Shown here piece after piece: positions 1 to 5,240 of a stretch of 5,240 nt of DNA. The stretch covers positions 1 through 5,240 of the forward strand of contig PULL01000181.1 in NCBI GenBank assembly GCA_003550945.1. Reading direction: 5' to 3'. Positions within the stretch are counted from its first letter, which is position 1. Each line of letters starts with the position of its first letter. The DNA comes from Thioalkalivibrio sp. GTDB lineage: Bacteria > Pseudomonadota > Gammaproteobacteria > Ectothiorhodospirales > Ectothiorhodospiraceae. The notes under the pieces are model-generated. The model was not told where the DNA came from and searched no databases. It worked only from the letters and a program-made list of their open reading frames with translations. The position numbers were made by a program, and so were the translations under genes.

Positions 1-743
1 ACCGCCGACGTGAATCCCTGGATCGCGTAATTGCTGGTGTGCGCCTTCATCACCAGCGCTGTCCGTTCCGAGAAGGCCGCCTCGAAGTCCTGTTCGTGGG
101 TACGGTTGGTCGCACCCACCTCGACCAGCCGGCAGTTGGCGCGGCGCATCACCTCCGGAATGCGGAACGCGCCGCCGATCTCGACCAGTTCACCGCGCGA
201 GATCACCACCTCCCGGCGCAGTGCCAGCGTGTTCAACGCGAGCAGCACCGCGGCCGCGTTGTTGTTCACCACGGTAACGGCCTCGGCGCCGGTCAGCTCC
301 TGAATCAGGTCGGTGATCAGGTCGTCGCGGTCGCCACGACGGCCGCGTTCGAGGTCGTACTCGATGTTGCAGGCCTCGGCGGCGGCGAGTGCCACCGAGG
401 CGACAGCCTCGTCGGGCAGCAGCGCACGCCCCAAATTGGTGTGCAGCACGGTGCCCGTGAGGTTGAACACCCGGCGCAAACGGGGCCGCTGGCTTGCGGC
501 CAGCGTGCTGCCGACGCGGTGCAGCAGGACCTCCGGGCGGTAGTCGTCGGGGTCTGGGCGTGCCTGTTGCCGCAGCCGTTCGAGGTGTTCCCGGATCGCC
601 TGAAGCAGCGGCTGCCGGCCATAGCGTTCTCGGAATATCTCGGCGATCGGGTCGTTCAGCAGACGGTCGACCGAAGGAGGGCGGAGGAGGGCAGACGTGC
701 CTTGCTCCAGATGTTCGGTGTCCTTCGGGTCGTTTGGATTCAT
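1..743 (-). CDS. selA: L-seryl-tRNA(Sec) selenium transferase (selenocysteine synthase), N-terminal half; 3' end beyond the window
   Basis: SelA is a PLP-dependent cytoplasmic enzyme that converts seryl-tRNA(Sec) to selenocysteyl-tRNA(Sec) using selenophosphate. The frame runs open from ATG 743 to the window edge, giving 247 residues, about half of the roughly 463-residue E. coli protein. It matches E. coli SelA closely: PSVDRLL (23-29), NLTGTVLHTNLGRALL (94-109), IEYDLERGRRGDRD (127-140), TGAEAVTVVNNNAAAVLL (151-168), SRGELVEIGGAFRIPEVMR (182-200), VGATNRTH (209-216) and KAHTSNYAIQGFT (233-245). The PLP-binding lysine (about residue 295 in E. coli) is outside the window. The ATG at 743 is the only ATG, GTG or TTG between the upstream in-frame TGA (779-777) and the conserved PSVDRLL, so the start is secure even though no good RBS is seen. 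The N-terminus is about ten residues longer than in E. coli before that motif. Its place in the operon suggests co-expression with the selenoenzyme it serves. Confidence 0.96.
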   Translation of the reverse strand, partial: MNPNDPKDTEHLEQGTSALLRPPSVDRLLNDPIAEIFRERYGRQPLLQAIREHLERLRQQARPDPDDYRPEVLLHRVGSTLAASQRPRLRRVFNLTGTVLHTNLGRALLPDEAVASVALAAAEACNIEYDLERGRRGDRDDLITDLIQELTGAEAVTVVNNNAAAVLLALNTLALRREVVISRGELVEIGGAFRIPEVMRRANCRLVEVGATNRTHEQDFEAAFSERTALVMKAHTSNYAIQGFTSA

Positions 744-776
744 GAGTATTTTGCTGCAACCGTCACGCGGTCTGCG
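744..776 (-). other. 33-base fdhE-selA spacer with a weak hairpin and no clear ribosome binding site
   Basis: This is the longest gap in the window. On the minus strand GACCG (772-768) can pair with CGGTT (762-758), including one G-U pair, around the five-base loop CGTGA. The stem is short and is followed by AAAA rather than a T run, so it does not look like an intrinsic terminator. No purine-rich Shine-Dalgarno sequence stands 5-10 bases before the selA ATG. The spacer is exactly 11 codons with no stop, so fdhE and selA share a frame with only the fdhE TGA between them. Confidence 0.6.
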
Positions 777-1721
777 TCAATTCGCGCTGCTGCTCTCCTC
801 GCCGGGAATGAAAAACAGGCTGGACCCGTTGCGCAGCACGTTCTCCTCGGCCATCAGGAGGTCGAGAGCCAGGCTCGCAAGGTCGTCGGCGACCGGATCC
901 AGTTCGTGATTCTTCTCCCTGTACAGAAGCTTCAGGTAGGTGTTGCACTCGGTGCAGGACTCGGCCTTCACCGAGCCGTCCTCGCCTTCCAGGCCGAGAT
1001 AACTGAGGCCGGTGGTTGCCTCGCAGTTGGAACACTTCACACGGACGAGGTGCCACTCGCTCTCGCACATCGAACAGTGCAGGTAGCGCAGGCCGCTTTC
1101 GGGGCCGGCCGCGTGCACGATGCCCACGTCCGGCCGGCTGCCGCATACCGGGCAATTCCCGGGATGGTGCTCCTGCTCCGAGCGGATGCTTCCGAATTCC
1201 TCAAGCGGCAGCGATGTGGCCAGGTGCGTCCGGTAGACCTGCAGCGCGGCCGCGAGGAGTGGGGCTTTGGCCGGGTCAGCCATCGCGGTCTCCCCAACCA
1301 GGAGATTGCGGGCGAGGGTATCCAACTCGTCTGCAGGCATCTCCTGCAGCCCCCGGATCACCTTTCTCGTGGGTTCAGGCGACGAATCCAGGATCGCAGC
1401 CAGAATCGAATGCAAGGCCTGGTGCCACAGTGGATCCAGTGGCGTGTCCGTGACGGGATAGACCGGCTCGCCTCGCTTGCGGTGCTCCGCCAGGCCCATC
1501 GCAAGATCAGCGGACGATTCCGGAATCGCGTCCAGCGCATCCTGCTGGGCGCCGGCGAGCGACGACATGAACATCAGAAAAGGTTCGAGAGGATGGCCTG
1601 CCGCGAGTTGCAGCAGGCGGTCGGCCCGCCGCCGGAAAACCTGCTTCCGGTCGGCGGACCGCACGAAGGGCGCTTCCTGCGCCGGTGGGCGGATTTCACC
1701 CGGTTGGATGATTTGGGTCAC
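777..1721 (-). CDS. fdhE: Formate dehydrogenase accessory protein FdhE
   Basis: FdhE is a cytoplasmic accessory protein needed for active respiratory formate dehydrogenases. In E. coli it interacts with the catalytic subunits and binds iron in a rubredoxin-like way. The product is 314 residues (E. coli about 309). The N-terminal half is helical in character, with RRADRLLQLA at 31-40. The C-terminal half holds four CxxC pairs: C190/C193 (CPVCGS), C216/C219, C230/C233 (CSNC) and C256/C259. Conserved blocks are LRYLHC (211-216), EWHLVRVKC (222-230), KAESC (252-256) and DDLASLALD (279-287), with an FIPGEE ending like the E. coli LFPGEGE. Translation starts at GTG 1721, 15 bases after the gamma stop, with an AAGGAG site. 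It is placed directly after the structural genes, as in other fdn/fdo clusters. All eight cysteines are present, so the protein looks intact. Confidence 0.96.
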   Translation of the reverse strand: MTQIIQPGEIRPPAQEAPFVRSADRKQVFRRRADRLLQLAAGHPLEPFLMFMSSLAGAQQDALDAIPESSADLAMGLAEHRKRGEPVYPVTDTPLDPLWHQALHSILAAILDSSPEPTRKVIRGLQEMPADELDTLARNLLVGETAMADPAKAPLLAAALQVYRTHLATSLPLEEFGSIRSEQEHHPGNCPVCGSRPDVGIVHAAGPESGLRYLHCSMCESEWHLVRVKCSNCEATTGLSYLGLEGEDGSVKAESCTECNTYLKLLYREKNHELDPVADDLASLALDLLMAEENVLRNGSSLFFIPGEESSSAN

Positions 1722-1731
1722 TGATTTCTGA

Positions 1732-1737
1732 CTCCTT
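1732..1737 (-). promoter_or_regulatory. Ribosome binding site supporting the GTG start of fdhE
   Basis: The minus strand reads AAGGAG ten bases before the GTG at 1721. The first A is the last base of the gamma-subunit TGA stop. This site decides the start of fdhE, because the next in-frame ATG codons lie about 50 codons further in, inside conserved sequence. Confidence 0.75.
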
Positions 1738-2375
1738 CAGTGTTTCTCGCCCGAGGTCATTTCACGGTGCCACAGCGGGTGGTGCTTGCGGGCCCAAGCG
1801 TCGGTCACGGTACCCCGGGTCATCGCGCGTGTCGATCCCTTGATCCAGAAGAGCGCGGAATAGATATGCACGATCATGCCGAGGAACAGCACCAGGGCGC
1901 TGAGCACGTGAACGACTCCGGCAACGCGTACCGCCCCGATCGGGAACATCGGCGCAAACCAGGGCTGCCACAACGCGATGCCACTCACCAGCAGCAGGGG
2001 CATTGCGAGCACGAGGCTCCAGAACAGGAGCTTCTGACCCGGGTTGTACTTGCCGACCGGCGGCAGGTTCTCCTCCCGGTTCTTCATCACGTCGCCAAGG
2101 CGCCCCAGCCACCGGAAGTCGTTGCCGGTGAGCAGGTTGTACTTCCAGAACTTCACCATCGCGACGAAGAAGAACACGAACATCAGCACCCCGAACAACG
2201 GATGCAGGAACTGCGTCCACTGGCCGCCGCCGAACAGCGACGACAGCCAGAACATGGACGGATGGAGGAACGCCAACCCCGTCAGGCCTGCGAGGATGAA
2301 GGCCAGGGCCAGCAGCGCATGATTGACCCGATCCCCCGCGGTGTAGCGCTGGATCAGCTTGGATTTGCCGCTCAT
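1737..2375 (-). CDS. fdnI: Formate dehydrogenase cytochrome b556 (gamma) subunit
   Basis: This 212-residue inner-membrane dihaem cytochrome b anchors the enzyme and passes electrons to quinone. E. coli FdnI and FdoI are about 217 and 211 residues. Four hydrophobic helices are visible at about 19-37, 58-76, 116-136 and 150-176. Histidines fall at the positions of the E. coli haem b ligands: H19, H58, H156 and H170 (E. coli H18, H57, H155, H169, from memory). Family blocks include FLHPLFG (56-62), VGKYNPGQK (107-115) and FWIKGS (176-181), plus a basic C-terminus with WARKHHPLWHRE. The GQK block before helix three is shared with E. coli. The start ATG has a strong RBS and lies three bases after the beta stop, so a different start is unlikely. 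FdnI versus FdoI is not decided by this sequence. Confidence 0.96.
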   Translation of the reverse strand: MSGKSKLIQRYTAGDRVNHALLALAFILAGLTGLAFLHPSMFWLSSLFGGGQWTQFLHPLFGVLMFVFFFVAMVKFWKYNLLTGNDFRWLGRLGDVMKNREENLPPVGKYNPGQKLLFWSLVLAMPLLLVSGIALWQPWFAPMFPIGAVRVAGVVHVLSALVLFLGMIVHIYSALFWIKGSTRAMTRGTVTDAWARKHHPLWHREMTSGEKH

Positions 2376-2378
2376 GGC

Positions 2379-3284
2379 TCAGTCCTCCTTGCTCGCGGGC
2401 GGTGCCGCACGGGTTTTGCCGGTCTCTTCCTCTTCGTCCTCGACTTCGTTCGGACCTACCGCGAAGTAGTGCACGAACGCGCCGAGCGCGGCGAGGCCCA
2501 TCAGACCGGCGGTGAACGGCTTCAGGCCGGACCACAACGCGACGCTGGTGGCGATCTTCGGGTCCTTCGGCAGCCCCTCGTACAGCTCGGGCTGGTCGGC
2601 GTGTTTCAGCACGTACATCACGTGCGTGCCACCGACACCCTCCGGATCGTAGACACCGGCGTTCGCATAGCCACGGGCCTTCAGGTGCCCGACCCGTTCC
2701 TGCGCCCGCGCCTTCATCTGCTCCTTGCTGCCGAAGCTGATGCAGCCGGTGGGACAGGTCTTCACGCAGATGGGCTCGAGACCCACCGCCACCCGGTCGG
2801 AGCACAGCGTGCACTTGTAGACACGGTTGTCCTTCGCCGAGCGACGGGGGATGTCGAACGGGCACCCCGCGATGCAGTAGCCGCAGCCGACGCAGTTTTC
2901 CGACACGAAGTCGACGATGCCGTTGGCGTGCTTCACGATCGCGCCGGGCGCCGGGCAGGCCTGCAGGCAGCCCGGGTCACCACAGTGCAGACAGCCGTCC
3001 TTGCGGATCAGCCAGTCGAACTCGTACTCCTCGGGCTCGACTTCCGCGAAGCGCATCAGCGTCCAGGTGTTGGCCGTGAGATCCAGCGGGTTCTCGTAGA
3101 TCCCTACGTGGTCGCCGATCTCCTCCTTTAGATCGTTCCATTCCGCGCAGGCGACCTGACAGGCCTTGCAGCCGATGCAGGTCGAGGTGTCGATCAGCTT
3201 CGCCACCTCGACGCCGTGACGCACGCTGGGTGACGGTCGTGTGGTCGCCGAGCGCTTGACTACATCTTGAGATTGCATGGTCAT
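2379..3284 (-). CDS. fdnH: Formate dehydrogenase iron-sulfur (beta) subunit
   Basis: This 301-residue electron-transfer subunit carries electrons from the alpha-subunit active site to the cytochrome b subunit. It is close in length to E. coli FdnH/FdoH (about 294-300). Four cysteine groups, the ligands of four [4Fe-4S] clusters in this family, are visible: C36/C39/C42/C46, C98/C101/C106/C110, C131/C134/C137/C141 and C158/C161/C173/C177. The family signature GVGGTHVMYVL lies at about 216-226 and HADQPELYEGLPKDPK at 228-243. One hydrophobic helix at about 257-276 (ending in HYFAVGP) is the expected membrane anchor with the cluster domain in the periplasm. A hydrophilic tail follows, acidic at about 280-287 and then Ala/Pro/Lys-containing. 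There is no signal peptide; in the family this subunit is exported with alpha through the alpha Tat signal. The start has a strong RBS 11 bases after the alpha stop. Position 181 is Cys (CPTGC) where the E. coli proteins have Ala. FdnH and FdoH cannot be separated from sequence alone. Confidence 0.97.
   Translation of the reverse strand: MTMQSQDVVKRSATTRPSPSVRHGVEVAKLIDTSTCIGCKACQVACAEWNDLKEEIGDHVGIYENPLDLTANTWTLMRFAEVEPEEYEFDWLIRKDGCLHCGDPGCLQACPAPGAIVKHANGIVDFVSENCVGCGYCIAGCPFDIPRRSAKDNRVYKCTLCSDRVAVGLEPICVKTCPTGCISFGSKEQMKARAQERVGHLKARGYANAGVYDPEGVGGTHVMYVLKHADQPELYEGLPKDPKIATSVALWSGLKPFTAGLMGLAALGAFVHYFAVGPNEVEDEEEETGKTRAAPPASKED
2383..2390 (-). promoter_or_regulatory. Ribosome binding site of the gamma-subunit gene, inside the beta-subunit gene
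   Basis: The minus strand reads AAGGAGGA, a near-perfect Shine-Dalgarno sequence, seven bases before the ATG at 2375. It lies within the last codons of the beta gene, and only three bases separate the beta TGA from this ATG. This layout points to translational coupling of the two subunits. Confidence 0.85.
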
Positions 3285-3290
3285 GGCTCG

Positions 3291-3298
3291 TCTCCTCA
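3291..3298 (-). promoter_or_regulatory. Ribosome binding site of the beta-subunit gene
   Basis: The minus strand reads TGAGGAGA, a good Shine-Dalgarno match, six bases before the ATG at 3284. It includes the TGA stop of the alpha-subunit gene, so ribosomes finishing alpha would be placed at the beta start. A second ATG two codons later (3278) is less well spaced, which favours the first. Confidence 0.8.
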
Positions 3299-5240
3299 GG
3301 CTTTCGCGATGTCGACCAGGAACGCCTTGAACTCAGGCGTCTGGGCATTGGCATCGCCCACGAACGGCGTCAGGATGTTGGCGAGGTAACCCTTGTGGGC
3401 CAACCCCGTGAACCCCCAGTGGATCGGGATGCCGACGGTGTGTACCACACGGCCCTCCACGTCGAGCGGCTTGATGCGCTTGGTCACCACGCAGGTGGCC
3501 TTGATCTCGCCGCGGTTCGAAGACACCACCACTTCGTCGCCGCTCTTGATGCCCTTCTCCCTGGCCAGAGCCTCGCCGATCTCAACGAACTGCTCCGGCT
3601 GGGTGACCACGTTCAGATGCGCATGCTTGGTCATGAAGTGCCAGTGCTCGGTGAGCCGGTAGGTGGTTGCCGCGTAGGGGAACTCGTCGGCCTTGCCAAA
3701 AGTCGCCCAATCGCGCTGGAACACGCGCGTGGCCGGGTTGTTGGTGGCCTTCGGGTTGTCCCGGTGCAGCGGGTTGTAGCCGAGCGGCGTTTCGAACGGC
3801 TCGTAGTGCTCGGGGAACGGACCCTCGTTCATGCCCGTCCAGGCGAACAGCCGGCCGACCCCTTCCTGGGTCATGATGAACGGCATGACCTCTTCCTCGG
3901 GGGCAGCGTTCGGGCGCATGTCGGGAACATCGGGGCCGCTCCACCGTGCACCGTCCCACTGGATCGGAGCGCGCGTTGGATCCCAGGGTTTGCCGGCGAG
4001 GTCGCAGGCAGCCCGGTTGTACAGCACGCGACGGTTGGCGGGCCATGCGAAGCCCCACTCCGGGAAGACCCCCAAGCCGGACGGGTCGGACGTGCCGCGT
4101 CGGGCCGTCATGTTGCCCGCCTGCGTCCAGGTGCCGCTATAGAGCCAATTGCCGCAGGCAGTGCTGCCGTCGTCACGCAGTTGCGCGAAACCGGCTACCT
4201 GGTGTCCGGCGGGAATGACAACCCGACCTTCGGCATCGACCACGTCCCTAACTGCACGACCGCTGATTTCGCGCAGCACTTCGCCGGAATCGGGTGCGTC
4301 CGGACGCGTATACTGCCAGGCGAGATTCAGGATCGGATCCGGGAACGTGCCGCCTTCCTGCGCGTACAGTTCGCGGAGCTTCATCTGCATCCGGCCGATG
4401 ATCTCGCGGTCGGTCTTCGCCTCACCCGGTGGTTTGGGACCGGCTTCCTTCCAGTTTACGACGCGGCCGGAGTTGGTGAAGGTTCCGTCGTCCTCGGCAA
4501 ACAGGGTCGAAGGCAGGCGGAACACCGTGGTCTGGATCTGCGCCGGATCGACATTGTTGAACTCGCCGTAATTGCGCCAGAACTCCGCGGTCTCGCCGAG
4601 CAGCGGGTCGATCACGACCAGGAACTTCAGCTTCGACAACGCTTCCTGAACCCGGTCCGTGTGCGGCATCGCCGCGTACAGGTTGAAGCCCTGGGCGATG
4701 AAACCGGTCATCTTGCCCTCGGACATCAGATCGACCATCCGCGGGATGTCGTAGGGCTGATCCTGTTTCGGTACCCAGTCGTACGCAAATCCGTTCTCAG
4801 CGTTCGCCGCGTCGCCGTACCAGGCCTTCATCAGGCTCACGTGGTATTTCGGGTAGTTCTGCCACCAGCTCATCTGGCCCGGACGCAGGGGTTTCAGCGC
4901 CTTCAGCTCCATGTAGTCGTCGAAACTCTGGTGCTGATCGTTCGGCAGGTTCAGGTAGCCCGGCAGGTTGCCCTGGATGATGTTCATGTCGGTGGCGCCC
5001 TGCACGTTCGCGTGCCCGCGCAGCGCATTCACACCGCCACCCGGCATGCCGATGTTGCCCAGCAGCAGCTGGATCATCGCCATCGTACGGATGTTCTGGG
5101 CGCCCTTGGTGTGCTGCGTCCAGCCCAGCGCGTACAGGATGGTCATCACCTTGTCGGGCTTCGCGGTTTCCGCGATCGCTTCGCAGATGTGCAGGAAGCG
5201 GTCTTCCGGGGTACCGGTGATGCTGCTGACGACTTCAGGT
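3296..5240 (-). CDS. fdnG: Formate dehydrogenase (N/O type) major alpha subunit, C-terminal part; 5' end beyond the window
   Basis: This is the catalytic subunit of respiratory formate dehydrogenase, which oxidises formate to CO2 at a bis-MGD molybdenum or tungsten centre. In the family it is exported by Tat and faces the periplasm. The frame is open to the window edge and ends in TGA at 3298-3296, giving 647 visible residues, about the last two thirds of the roughly 1015-residue E. coli FdnG. Seen here: GWTQH (fragment residues 39-43) and the glycine-rich GGGVNALRGH stretch (about 67-76) of the molybdopterin oxidoreductase domain, QGFN (183-186), RLPSTLFAE (241-249), and a C-terminal molybdopterin-dinucleotide-binding domain from about residue 524 with YRLTEHW, QPEQFVEIGE, SSNRGEIKA, IPIHWGF and the ending TPFVGDANAQTPEF. 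These match the E. coli proteins nearly block for block. The Tat signal, N-terminal [4Fe-4S] motif and the Sec/Cys active-site residue lie outside the window. FdnG and FdoG cannot be told apart here, so the symbol is by family. No internal stop or frameshift is seen. Confidence 0.97.
   Translation of the reverse strand, partial: PEVVSSITGTPEDRFLHICEAIAETAKPDKVMTILYALGWTQHTKGAQNIRTMAMIQLLLGNIGMPGGGVNALRGHANVQGATDMNIIQGNLPGYLNLPNDQHQSFDDYMELKALKPLRPGQMSWWQNYPKYHVSLMKAWYGDAANAENGFAYDWVPKQDQPYDIPRMVDLMSEGKMTGFIAQGFNLYAAMPHTDRVQEALSKLKFLVVIDPLLGETAEFWRNYGEFNNVDPAQIQTTVFRLPSTLFAEDDGTFTNSGRVVNWKEAGPKPPGEAKTDREIIGRMQMKLRELYAQEGGTFPDPILNLAWQYTRPDAPDSGEVLREISGRAVRDVVDAEGRVVIPAGHQVAGFAQLRDDGSTACGNWLYSGTWTQAGNMTARRGTSDPSGLGVFPEWGFAWPANRRVLYNRAACDLAGKPWDPTRAPIQWDGARWSGPDVPDMRPNAAPEEEVMPFIMTQEGVGRLFAWTGMNEGPFPEHYEPFETPLGYNPLHRDNPKATNNPATRVFQRDWATFGKADEFPYAATTYRLTEHWHFMTKHAHLNVVTQPEQFVEIGEALAREKGIKSGDEVVVSSNRGEIKATCVVTKRIKPLDVEGRVVHTVGIPIHWGFTGLAHKGYLANILTPFVGDANAQTPEFKAFLVDIAKA

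Noticed and set aside
190..759. A 189-codon minus-strand frame beginning just upstream of selA
   Set aside because: It overlaps selA in another frame and is Arg/Pro/Gly-rich. The overlapping selA frame carries the conserved SelA motifs.
758..772. Small hairpin in the fdhE-selA spacer considered as a terminator or SECIS
   Set aside because: The stem is only five pairs with one G-U, there is no T run after it, and it is too short for a normal bacterial SECIS element.
749..780. Possible promoter before selA: TTGACG at 780-775 with CAAAAT at 753-748
   Set aside because: The gap between the two boxes is about 21 bases, too long for a usual sigma-70 promoter, and no better -10 box is present at 16-18 bases.
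39..1724. A 561-codon plus-strand open frame running opposite fdhE and selA
   Set aside because: Its translation is rich in Arg, Gln, His and Val with no recognisable domain, and it lies exactly antisense to two genes with strong family matches. Long antisense frames are expected in high-GC coding DNA.
1762..2865. A 367-codon minus-strand frame overlapping the beta and gamma genes
   Set aside because: It is the same strand in a different frame, Arg/Gly/Ala/Pro-rich, and crosses the junction of two real genes. It has no motif of its own.
3121..3130. Strong Shine-Dalgarno-like sequence (TAAAGGAGGA on the minus strand) inside the beta-subunit gene
   Set aside because: No ATG, GTG or TTG follows at a suitable distance, and the bases encode part of the conserved stretch DLKEEIGDHVG. 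It could slow ribosomes but does not mark a gene start.
1740..3131. A 463-codon plus-strand open frame opposite the beta and gamma subunit genes
   Set aside because: Its product is low-complexity in character (runs of Glu, His, Gln and Arg) and unlike any family I know, and the opposite strand encodes well-conserved subunits. It is a shadow frame.

Overview
The whole window is one minus-strand operon for a respiratory, membrane-bound formate dehydrogenase and the accessory genes that mature it. Reading 5'->3' on the minus strand (right to left in these coordinates) the order is: formate dehydrogenase-N/O-type alpha subunit (5' end outside the window), iron-sulfur beta subunit, cytochrome b556 gamma subunit, the FdhE accessory protein, and SelA (selenocysteine synthase; 3' half outside the window). 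Gaps between genes are 11, 3, 15 and 33 bases, so essentially every base is coding. I see no RNA gene, mobile element, CRISPR array, long repeat or convincing terminator.

How the genes work together: the alpha subunit oxidises formate at a Mo/W-bis-MGD centre in the periplasm. Electrons pass through the four [4Fe-4S] clusters of the beta subunit, then through the two b haems of the gamma subunit to membrane quinone. FdhE is a cytoplasmic rubredoxin-like protein needed to make active enzyme. SelA converts seryl-tRNA(Sec) to selenocysteyl-tRNA(Sec), which is needed if the alpha subunit carries selenocysteine at its active site. The predicted Sec codon would lie upstream of the part visible here, so its presence is inferred.

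The organism looks like a high-GC proteobacterium, most likely a gammaproteobacterium. All five proteins match the Escherichia coli FdnGHI/FdoGHI, FdhE and SelA proteins closely in recalled motif patterns. As I recall, the same order (fdnGHI-fdhE-selA-selB) occurs in Pseudomonas aeruginosa, so selB would be expected just beyond base 1. I cannot name the genus from this sequence.

I looked for an undescribed system and did not find one. The long plus-strand reading frames are Arg/Gln/His/Val-rich shadows of the real genes. The more unusual details are that fdhE and selA share a frame and are separated by a single UGA, that selA lacks a recognisable ribosome binding site, and that the beta subunit has an extra cysteine beside a cluster motif.
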